Positions 1 through 5,662 of a stretch of DNA of 8,586 nucleotides are shown one piece after another. This DNA comes from an uncultured Prevotellaceae bacterium (GTDB taxonomy: Bacteria; Bacteroidota; Bacteroidia; Bacteroidales; Bacteroidaceae). Position 1 is the first letter of the stretch; each line of letters begins with the position of its first letter. Where the stretch lies: positions 1 through 8,586 of the forward strand of contig CAJKQZ010000111.1 in assembly GCA_905202115.1 (NCBI GenBank). The letters are read 5' to 3'. Both the position numbers and the translations under genes were made by a program. The notes beneath the pieces are model-generated. The model was not told the origin of the DNA. It saw only the letters and a list, made by a program, of their open reading frames with translations, and did no database searches.

Positions 1-32
1 GACGCAAGAACATCTTCTATAATATAATAATG

Positions 33-47
33 TGTGATTCCCTCACA
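33..47. promoter_or_regulatory. Short perfect dyad TGTGA-N5-TCACA
   Basis: Bases 33-37 (TGTGA) and 43-47 (TCACA) form a perfect 5-bp dyad around TTCCC. The half-sites are the same as those of a Crp/Fnr-type operator, but the spacer is 5 rather than 6 bases. It could equally be a small RNA hairpin in the tail of an upstream transcript. It lies about 130 bp upstream of the predicted promoter of the fimbrial operon. No regulator gene is visible in the window, so an operator role is only a possibility. Confidence 0.2.
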
Positions 48-49
48 GC

Positions 50-79
50 TATATAAAATCGATCGCCTGCTTTTATATA
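50..79. repeat. 9-bp perfect inverted repeat, AT-rich
   Basis: TATATAAAA at 50-58 and TTTTATATA at 71-79 are perfect inverted copies separated by 12 bases. The arms enclose no promoter-like sequence, so this is unlikely to be one of the invertible promoter switches common in Bacteroidales. It could be a hairpin in an upstream 3' end or a protein-binding dyad. The AT-rich composition makes chance occurrence fairly likely. Confidence 0.25.
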
Positions 80-80
80 C

Positions 81-110
81 ACGCTTTCTTTGAAATAATC
101 AAGCGTTTTT
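81..110 (+). terminator. Possible intrinsic terminator of an upstream gene
   Basis: ACGCTT (81-86) pairs with AAGCGT (101-106) across a 14-base loop, and the right arm runs into TTTTT (106-110) followed by CTTG. The stem is short and only half GC, so it would be a weak terminator. Its position just before the predicted operon promoter fits separation of the fimbrial operon from whatever lies upstream of the window. Confidence 0.35.
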
Positions 111-136
111 CTTGTTATTAACTTAATTTAACTCAC

Positions 137-145
137 GGGGGGGGG
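137..145 (+). repeat. Nine-G homopolymer tract in the promoter region
   Basis: Nine consecutive G residues stand in a strongly AT-rich leader. The distance to the -7 box (165-172) places the tract where the -33 TTTG element of a Bacteroidetes promoter is expected, with about 19-21 bases between boxes. Homopolymeric G tracts of this length are prone to slipped-strand length change. In other bacteria such tracts between promoter elements, as in the Neisseria porA promoter, switch expression in steps. Phase variation here is inferred from position only, and a sequencing error in tract length is possible. Confidence 0.8.
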
Positions 146-164
146 TAGATTCGATTGTTGTATA

Positions 165-172
165 TACTTTTG
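165..172 (+). promoter_or_regulatory. Bacteroidetes-type -7 promoter element
   Basis: TACTTTTG at 165-172 is a full match to the TAnnTTTG -7 consensus of the Bacteroidetes primary sigma factor. It predicts a transcript start near base 179 and a 5' leader of about 78 bases before the first gene. No TTTG -33 element is seen at the right distance; the G9 tract occupies that place. It is the only well-matched promoter element found in front of a gene in the window, so it probably drives at least genes 1-3. Confidence 0.6.
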
Positions 173-256
173 CACTGCGATTTTTACGAAAATTTATTTT
201 ATTCACTATAATAGGAACATAATTAACTAAAAGGAAACGCAAGCTATATATTTTTC

Positions 257-856
257 ATGAAAAAACGAATATCATGTATGCTCATACTATTGGCAGCCAC
301 GGCTTTCGTTTACGGACAAGTCGCAGTTAAGACCAATATATTATACGACGCAACAACAACGCCCAACCTCGGTGTAGAGATAGGCATAGGAAGCAAGTCG
401 ACCGCGCAACTGTTTTACGGACTTAATGCATGGTCGTTCGATTCCAAGACACACGGCGAACGAAAAGCGAAGCACTGGCTGCTTATGCCGGAGTACCGGT
501 GGTGGCCGTGTTCGAAATTCAACGGACACTTCTTCGGTGTGCATTTGATGGGAGGTCAGTTCAACGCCGCCAACGTAGACCTGCCCATTCCGGGCAAGTT
601 CTTCAGCGGCGACAACATCCGTTCCGGAGTACGCAACCACCGGTACGAAGGCGATTATGCCGGTTTGGGCCTCACCTACGGCTACCAATGGATTCTTTCA
701 CGCCATTGGAACATCGAAGCCGAGATAGGCGTGGGCTACGACCACGTATGGTTCGACAAGTACGAATGCGGCGAATGCGGCGGAAAACTTTCCGACGGCA
801 CCACAAACTATCTTGGCGTAACCAAAATCGGTTTGGTATTCCTATATATATTCTGA
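257..856 (+). CDS. DUF3575 family outer-membrane beta-barrel protein
   Basis: The 199-residue product starts with a signal peptide (residues 1-20, positive MKKR, hydrophobic core, likely cut at VYG|Q) and has no lipobox. The mature part alternates polar and aromatic residues in short strands (VAVKTNILYDAT near 22-33, then YRWWP, GLGLTYGYQW, WNIEAEIGVGYDH) and ends in the aromatic-rich VFLYIF, as expected of a small outer-membrane beta-barrel. The start NILYDATTTPNLGVEIGI and a late CGEC pair (C171, C174) are characteristic of DUF3575 proteins, which often sit in Bacteroidales fimbrillin loci. Its molecular function is not known. M1 is preferred over M8 because it supplies the positive n-region. 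A purine-rich AAGGAAA lies at 231-237, too far from the ATG to be a normal ribosome binding site. It is the first gene of the operon, 36 bp before gene 2. Confidence 0.85.
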   Translation: MKKRISCMLILLAATAFVYGQVAVKTNILYDATTTPNLGVEIGIGSKSTAQLFYGLNAWSFDSKTHGERKAKHWLLMPEYRWWPCSKFNGHFFGVHLMGGQFNAANVDLPIPGKFFSGDNIRSGVRNHRYEGDYAGLGLTYGYQWILSRHWNIEAEIGVGYDHVWFDKYECGECGGKLSDGTTNYLGVTKIGLVFLYIF

Positions 857-892
857 CAACACCATTACATTTAAATAACATCCCAGCAACCG

Positions 893-2365
893 ATGAAACG
901 AATATACATACTGCTACTCGCCGCATTCCTGCTGCCGCAGGCAATCCGAGCCGACAAAGGCGGAGAAATAAAAACCGCGAATATCGATTTCCACCTGTCG
1001 GGCGGCGCTTTCCATGTATCACTCGACTTCGTGCTCGACGAACTGCTACTGAAATCGAACGAACAGATGTTCGTCACTCCGGTAATATCAGGTCCCGGAG
1101 GAGCCGAGGTGGCAATGCCTTCGATACTCATAAGCGGACGCAACATGCACTACGCCTACGAGCGCGGAGCAATTAACATAAAAAACATCGAGAGCTACGA
1201 CGTCACCGAAGAGGTGCGCCGCCTCAACGGCCAGGCACAGAACGTTTCCTATACCGAAAAAACAGCCATGCGCTCATGGATGCGGCACGACCAGGCCGCG
1301 CTGCATTTCGTCTACGACACCTGCGGCTGCGGGCGGCCCTACGGCAAAGCCATAGGCGAGCCTATTCCGCTCAACCTAAATCCGGCTCCGCGCATGAGAG
1401 TTGCATACATCACACCGCCCGTTACTCCGCTGCCCGTATCGGTTCACGAGGGACGCGCCCGCGTACAGTTCGAAGTAGACAAAGTGGAACTTCACGACCA
1501 GCCTTACGTATGCCGCAGCGGCCAGCGCATAGACAACCGCGAACAGCTTAAAATAATTGAAGATTCCGTGCACTACGCACTCAGCAACCCCGACGTAGAA
1601 ATAGCGTCGATAGCAATCTGCGGTTACGCCTCGCCCGAGTCGCCATATACACACAACGACTATCTGGCAACCAACCGCTCGCGCGCATTGGCCGAATACA
1701 TTGGAAAAAGATTCAGCCTGCCCGCAGAAAAATGCACGTACAGCTCGGTTCCCGAGAACTGGGCAGAATTCCGCCAGCAGGTAACTGAAGCAAAGGATAT
1801 TACGGAACAGCAGCGCAGCGACCTGCTCCAGCTTATCGACCGGCCCACTTACGGCCCCGCCGACTTCGACGCGAAAGAACGCGAACTCAAGACCGACAAG
1901 CGCTTTGCGGCCCTTTACCGCTCAAAGATTCTTCCGGTATGGTTCCCGCAACTGCGCTGCACCAAGTTCGCTATCAGCACAAGACTTAAACCCATGAGCG
2001 ATGAAAAGCTCGCCGAAATCATAGAAAAGACACCCGAGCTGATGTCGCTCAACCAGATGTTCCGCGTTGCTCGCCTTTACCCCGAAGGCTCCGAACGCTT
2101 CAATGCCACAATCGAAACCGCGCTGCGATACTACCCCGGCAGCCCCATTGCAAACACCAATGCGGCCGTGGCAGCCATAAAACGCGGCGATTATGCGCAG
2201 GCACAATCGCTGCTTAAGAAAGCAGGCAACGCTCCCGAGGCCGAAAACGCACGCGGAGTCATAGCCACCAACTCCGGCAACTACGAAGAGGCCGTGCGCC
2301 ACTTCACCGCTGCAGGCAACCTGCCCGAAGCGGCAAAAAACAAAGAAATGATAGCCGAAGAATAA
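893..2365 (+). CDS. DUF3868 / OmpA-like / TPR-like periplasmic or outer-membrane protein
   Basis: The 490-residue product has a signal peptide (residues 1-20, cut near IRA|DKG) and no lipobox cysteine. Residues about 24-130 resemble DUF3868, a family found beside Bacteroidales fimbrillins. A conserved-looking CGCG follows at 144-147. Residues about 190-350 form an OmpA-like domain: FEVDKVEL, then IAICGYASPESP, then NDYLATNRSRALAEYI, which matches the N..L..NRA..V..YL helix that grips peptidoglycan diaminopimelate. The C-terminal part (about 400-485) has two helix pairs of TPR type (AAVAAIKRGDYAQAQSLLKKA and ARGVIATNSGNYEEAVRHF, in part). The likely role is to fix a fimbrial assembly or anchoring platform to the cell wall, with the DUF3575 barrel as possible partner; this is inferred from domains and operon order. 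GC content is high (about 60% in a hand-counted 60-base stretch). Confidence 0.85.
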   Translation: MKRIYILLLAAFLLPQAIRADKGGEIKTANIDFHLSGGAFHVSLDFVLDELLLKSNEQMFVTPVISGPGGAEVAMPSILISGRNMHYAYERGAINIKNIESYDVTEEVRRLNGQAQNVSYTEKTAMRSWMRHDQAALHFVYDTCGCGRPYGKAIGEPIPLNLNPAPRMRVAYITPPVTPLPVSVHEGRARVQFEVDKVELHDQPYVCRSGQRIDNREQLKIIEDSVHYALSNPDVEIASIAICGYASPESPYTHNDYLATNRSRALAEYIGKRFSLPAEKCTYSSVPENWAEFRQQVTEAKDITEQQRSDLLQLIDRPTYGPADFDAKERELKTDKRFAALYRSKILPVWFPQLRCTKFAISTRLKPMSDEKLAEIIEKTPELMSLNQMFRVARLYPEGSERFNATIETALRYYPGSPIANTNAAVAAIKRGDYAQAQSLLKKAGNAPEAENARGVIATNSGNYEEAVRHFTAAGNLPEAAKNKEMIAEE

Positions 2366-2420
2366 ACCAACCGAAATCATAAACAAATTATTTATAACAC
2401 ACTTTCTATCATTATTAGTT

Positions 2421-4226
2421 ATGAAACTAAACAAGATTTTATTCGGAGTACTCGCGGCAGCATTAATGTCGGCCTGCTCCAGCGACGACGTAACCAGCGG
2501 CGGCAAAAAGCCGTCAGGCGGCGGATTTAACGGCGACGGATATATCGCAGTTAAAGTTAACCTTCCCACAACCTCGTCTTCGGCTTTCCGTGCGGCGAAC
2601 GACAACTACGACGACGGTACTGCCAACGAATACAAAGTAGACAACGCTGCATTGCTCCTGTTCAAGGGAACGAACGAATCTGACGCCACATTCCAGGGAA
2701 TGTACGATCTCCATCTGATGGGCAACCAAAGCACAGATCCCGATAACGACAACATCACTTCCGAATATACAAAAGCCGTAAAAGTAGAGGATGTCACTCT
2801 CGGAAACGACGATAACCTCTATGGTTTGGTTGTTATAAACTATGACGACGTTATGACGCTTAGCGAAACCGGTTGCATAATCAACGGAACAAATTTCAAC
2901 GGAACATTTAAAGAACTCGTAGAGAAAACAACCGAAAATGCTTTAAAAAGCACCAAAGACGACCATTTCTTTATGGCCAATGCTCCGCTGTCGAACGCAA
3001 TTGGAGGAAATGCGACAACAGCACCTACACTTTCTAATGTGACAACATTAGTAAAATTGACTGGCGAGCTTAAAAGCACTGAAGAAGAAGCAAAAAACAG
3101 TCCTGCCGGCAACGTATACGTAGAGCGCGCTATCGCAAAAGCTACTCTTAATGCAAACAATGCCTCTGTAGAAATAAAAGAAGGCGATAGCGATACAAAA
3201 GCAACAGTAAAAACAGTAGAATGGGCCCTCGGCAACACAGAGGCAAGTTCTTACATAGTACGCAACCTCGGAGCAGACGCAGAACAATATATCGGCTATA
3301 AAAACGACAAGCGAGATAACTATCGTTTTGTCGGTACATTAGCCATGAATCATCAGCTTAGCAACAAAGACGTGTTATATCGTACTTATTGGTGTATAGA
3401 CCCTGCTTATAACAAAGATAAGCAATACGACGAGAAAGAAACATTTAATTTTATTGAGGCCGGTTCTAAACCTTTATACTGCCACGAAAATACTTTCGAT
3501 ATAGCTCATCAAAATTACAAGAACACCACTCGTGCCGTACTTAAGGTAACATTCAAAGGTGGTACTTTCTATACAGTGAATGGGGACCTTACAAAAGCAT
3601 ATACTCCTGATAACGCAAAAAGCCATGCGATAAAAGAAGCTGTAGAAAACAAAGCCCTCGAAAATCTTTTCCAGCAAAATCTCAAAGCCGGTGAAGAAGT
3701 CAATTATACAAATTGCGTGCAAGCAACTTTTTCAACAAATGAAATTAGCAAAGTGGTAACTCTTTCGAATTTGACTATCAATATACCTGACAATCTTAAG
3801 GATAAGTTCGAAAACAGCGACTTTCAGTTAGATGACGAGACAAAGAATTTTATTCTCAATACTGTAAACAATAACATCAGACTCGTTGAATACACTGAAG
3901 GCATAAGCTACTACGATTTGCGTTTCAAACACTTTGCAGGCGATAATGCAAACAATGAAAACGACCTCGCTCCCTGGGAAGAAACAACAGGAAACACTAC
4001 AAGCGAAGTATACGACAACGACGCCAAGAACTACCTCGGCCGTTATGGTATGGTTCGTAATAACTGGTACGACGTAAATGTTTCTGCATTTAAGAACATC
4101 GGTTCTCCCGTTATTCCGAATGCTAACGTAGACAAGTCAGACGACAGCAAGACCGAAGAAAAATGGATTGCATTCAGCATAAACATACTTTCCTGGGCTA
4201 AACGTACTCAAAGCTACGAATTCTGA
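2421..4226 (+). CDS. mfa1: Mfa1-type major fimbrillin (structural pilin, lipoprotein precursor)
   Basis: The 601-residue product has a lipoprotein signal (LMSAC, lipidated C19, then SSDD). The C-terminal signatures are those of Mfa1 (Fimbrillin_C type): GISYYDLRFKHF near 494-505, YGMVRNNWYDVNV from 542, the linker GSPVIPN, and the closing NILSWAKRTQSYEF. In P. gingivalis Mfa1 polymerises into the short fimbria after an Arg-specific protease removes the N-terminal segment. R57-A58 (SAFR|AAND), before the first core strand ALLLF, is the matching candidate site here. At 601 residues it is somewhat longer than P. gingivalis Mfa1 (about 560). The central part, about bases 2880-3960, is AT-rich (30-35% GC in two hand-counted lines) compared with about 60% in flanking genes, suggesting a diversified or exchanged segment. 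It follows gene 2 by 55 bp without a terminator. The first residue is unambiguous from the signal peptide. Confidence 0.9.
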   Translation: MKLNKILFGVLAAALMSACSSDDVTSGGKKPSGGGFNGDGYIAVKVNLPTTSSSAFRAANDNYDDGTANEYKVDNAALLLFKGTNESDATFQGMYDLHLMGNQSTDPDNDNITSEYTKAVKVEDVTLGNDDNLYGLVVINYDDVMTLSETGCIINGTNFNGTFKELVEKTTENALKSTKDDHFFMANAPLSNAIGGNATTAPTLSNVTTLVKLTGELKSTEEEAKNSPAGNVYVERAIAKATLNANNASVEIKEGDSDTKATVKTVEWALGNTEASSYIVRNLGADAEQYIGYKNDKRDNYRFVGTLAMNHQLSNKDVLYRTYWCIDPAYNKDKQYDEKETFNFIEAGSKPLYCHENTFDIAHQNYKNTTRAVLKVTFKGGTFYTVNGDLTKAYTPDNAKSHAIKEAVENKALENLFQQNLKAGEEVNYTNCVQATFSTNEISKVVTLSNLTINIPDNLKDKFENSDFQLDDETKNFILNTVNNNIRLVEYTEGISYYDLRFKHFAGDNANNENDLAPWEETTGNTTSEVYDNDAKNYLGRYGMVRNNWYDVNVSAFKNIGSPVIPNANVDKSDDSKTEEKWIAFSINILSWAKRTQSYEF

Positions 4227-4241
4227 TTCGACTTTCAATAA

Positions 4242-4287
4242 AAACCTGGCGCCGGCCTACGGCATTGCCTGCTCCGGCGTCAGGTTT
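4242..4287. terminator. Strong 14-bp hairpin after the major fimbrillin gene
   Basis: AAACCTGGCGCCGG (4242-4255) pairs with CCGGCGTCAGGTTT (4274-4287) along 14 positions, with a single G-T wobble (4249/4280) and an 18-base loop. In the + direction only TTT then CAAAAAA follows, so a classical U-run is lacking and termination may be partial. In the - direction the stem is followed by TTTTTATTG, a better terminator tail. It begins 16 bp after the stop codon of the major fimbrillin gene. It may end most transcripts, protect the mfa1 mRNA 3' end, or both, so that the major subunit is made in excess over the anchor and minor subunits. Confidence 0.65.
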
Positions 4288-4297
4288 CAAAAAATAC

Positions 4298-4402
4298 AAG
4301 TTTGAGACATCAAAAAACATCTCTGAGATAATTTAAAATATCTCTGAGGTAATTCAAAATATGTCTGAGATAATTTGAAATACATCCGAGACAATTTAAA
4401 AC
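4298..4402. repeat. Tandem array of five 21-bp repeats before the anchor gene
   Basis: Five contiguous 21-bp units lie at 4298-4318, 4319-4339, 4340-4360, 4361-4381 and 4382-4402. A decayed sixth copy may extend to 4423. The shared core is TCTGAGATAATTTAAAA. The second unit starts with the perfect dyad ATCTC-T-GAGAT; the other copies keep it with one to several changes. A second dyad spans the unit 2/3 junction (GAGATA at 4325-4330 against TATCTC at 4339-4344). The 21-bp period is two helical turns, so every core faces the same side of DNA. The array lies between the hairpin and gene 4, whose start is 33 bp after it. Possible roles are a cooperative protein-binding site, an mRNA leader structure or a recombination-prone repeat. 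I do not recognise it as a named element. Confidence 0.85.
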
Positions 4403-4435
4403 GGACTCGTTCATTATAAAATTTACTCACAACCA

Positions 4436-5626
4436 ATGAATCGTTTTCTTCATATCCTCGCCGGCACGCTTCTTTCATGTGCAGCATTGTGGTTTACGTC
4501 GTGCACCATGATCGAAGATGACATTTCGGACTGTCCCACGGGTCTGTACGTACGGTTTGTTTACGACTACAACACCGCCAGGGCCGACATGTTCAAGGAC
4601 CATGTAGGTTACGTAACACTGTACGTTTATGATGAAGACGGCAAAAAAGTAGCCGAACGCAGCGTAGCGAATACAGACTCGCACCTGCTGCTCAACAAAT
4701 ACGGCTACGCCATGCATTTCACGCCGCAGGAACTGCCGGCCGGTCACCGCTACCGTCTGCAGGCCGTGGCCATGCAAAAAGACTGGGACGAAGCTCTGAA
4801 AACTCCTGGTGCAAAATACCGCCGCACCGAAGTTTCCGACACGTCATCCCTAAAAATATCGCTCGACCGCTCCGACTACACCATTGACGGCACGGAACTG
4901 CACGAGGTAAGCAACGAAGCGCCGCTCGACACGCTGTGGCACACGCTGAAAGTGATGTCGTACGCTCCGCAGGACGGAAAAAAAGTGCCGCCCATGCAGA
5001 AAACACAGGCGCCTTATTCAATATACCCCATAGACGACCAGCTCGTCAGCGTGGCAAAAGACCGCGCCACCTATGCAACCGTCTCGCTCATACGCGACAC
5101 CAAGCATCTTAACATCACACTGCGGCAGATCGATGACCCCGACAATATTTTAGACAACAATTACGAAGTGACGATAATCGACAACAACGCCATTCTCGGC
5201 CCCGACAACTCCGTCGTCACTACCGACTCCATAAGATACACACCTTACGAACACTGGACAACGCGGTTCGACAACAACGGCATTATCATCGATAGCGGCA
5301 CGGAAACAGGTAATTTCCAACGCACCGCCCACTACGACATAATGTTCAACCGCCTTATGTTCGACAGCAGCAACAGCAACAACTCCGCAATGCTGCGCAT
5401 ACGCAACCTCAATTCCGGCAAAACCGTAGCCCTTATCAACCTGCCGTACATCCTGGCCGAGGGACGCACTGCCTACGAGACATACAACTATACTCCCCAG
5501 GAGTATCTTGACCGCGAATACGACTACCGTCTGAACTTCTTCCTAAAAGGAGATTCCTGGGCCTACTGCGACATAGTTGTCAATGTGCTCAGCTGGTCGC
5601 GCAGGTTGCAAAACGTAGAATTCTAA
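4436..5626 (+). CDS. mfa2: Mfa2/FimB family fimbrial anchor lipoprotein
   Basis: The 396-residue product has a lipoprotein signal ending in FTSC (lipidated C23). The following C-T-M-I-E-D-D-I-S-D-C-P (C23 to C33) and GLYVRFVYDYN match the conserved N-terminus of the Mfa2 family. Next come YVTLYVYDEDGK, as in the first fimbrillin-fold strands, and QELPAGHRYRLQAVAM. The C-terminal end VVNVLSWSRRLQNVEF resembles that of the major fimbrillin. In P. gingivalis Mfa2 stays lipidated in the outer membrane, anchors the fibre and limits its length. P. gingivalis Mfa2 is about 320 residues, so this one is longer. No Arg-Ala processing site follows the lipobox closely, consistent with an anchor that is not trimmed. 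It is separated from gene 3 by the hairpin and repeat array and is 36 bp from gene 5. No Shine-Dalgarno sequence is seen. Confidence 0.88.
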   Translation: MNRFLHILAGTLLSCAALWFTSCTMIEDDISDCPTGLYVRFVYDYNTARADMFKDHVGYVTLYVYDEDGKKVAERSVANTDSHLLLNKYGYAMHFTPQELPAGHRYRLQAVAMQKDWDEALKTPGAKYRRTEVSDTSSLKISLDRSDYTIDGTELHEVSNEAPLDTLWHTLKVMSYAPQDGKKVPPMQKTQAPYSIYPIDDQLVSVAKDRATYATVSLIRDTKHLNITLRQIDDPDNILDNNYEVTIIDNNAILGPDNSVVTTDSIRYTPYEHWTTRFDNNGIIIDSGTETGNFQRTAHYDIMFNRLMFDSSNSNNSAMLRIRNLNSGKTVALINLPYILAEGRTAYETYNYTPQEYLDREYDYRLNFFLKGDSWAYCDIVVNVLSWSRRLQNVEF

Positions 5627-5662
5627 AATCCGCATCCGAGTATCTATATTCATAACACTACA

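Noticed and set aside
48..250. Invertible promoter flanked by repeats (AGCTATATA at 48-56 and 242-250)
   Set aside because: The two copies are in direct, not inverted, orientation and only 9 bases of AT-rich sequence. No inverted pair flanking the promoter and no recombinase gene is visible in the window.
430..1176. Long plus-strand frame overlapping genes 1 and 2
   Set aside because: It is Arg-rich, low-complexity and out of frame with two clear exported protein genes that have signal peptides; it is a shadow of GC-rich codons.
2366..2420. Independent promoter or terminator in the 55-bp gap before the major fimbrillin gene
   Set aside because: No hairpin with a T-run and no TAnnTTTG match is present. 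The gap is AT-rich as usual in front of Bacteroidales start codons.
1922..2605. Long minus-strand frame across the end of gene 2 and start of gene 3
   Set aside because: It is antisense to two well-supported genes, has Cys- and Val-rich composition typical of antisense translation and no recognisable domain.
4298..4402. CRISPR-like array
   Set aside because: The 21-bp units are directly contiguous without unique spacers, vary in sequence between copies and have no cas genes nearby.
4411..4426. Promoter for gene 4 in TCATTATAAAATTTAC
   Set aside because: The sequence is AT-rich but does not match TAnnTTTG, and no TTTG element stands at the proper distance, so a separate promoter cannot be supported by sequence alone.
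4287..4487. Minus-strand reading frame with a heptapeptide repeat of the FKLSQTY type
   Set aside because: The peptide repeat is only the translation of the 21-bp DNA array (21 bases equal seven codons, so no stop arises). Its start lies antisense within the anchor gene, with no promoter or signal sequence.
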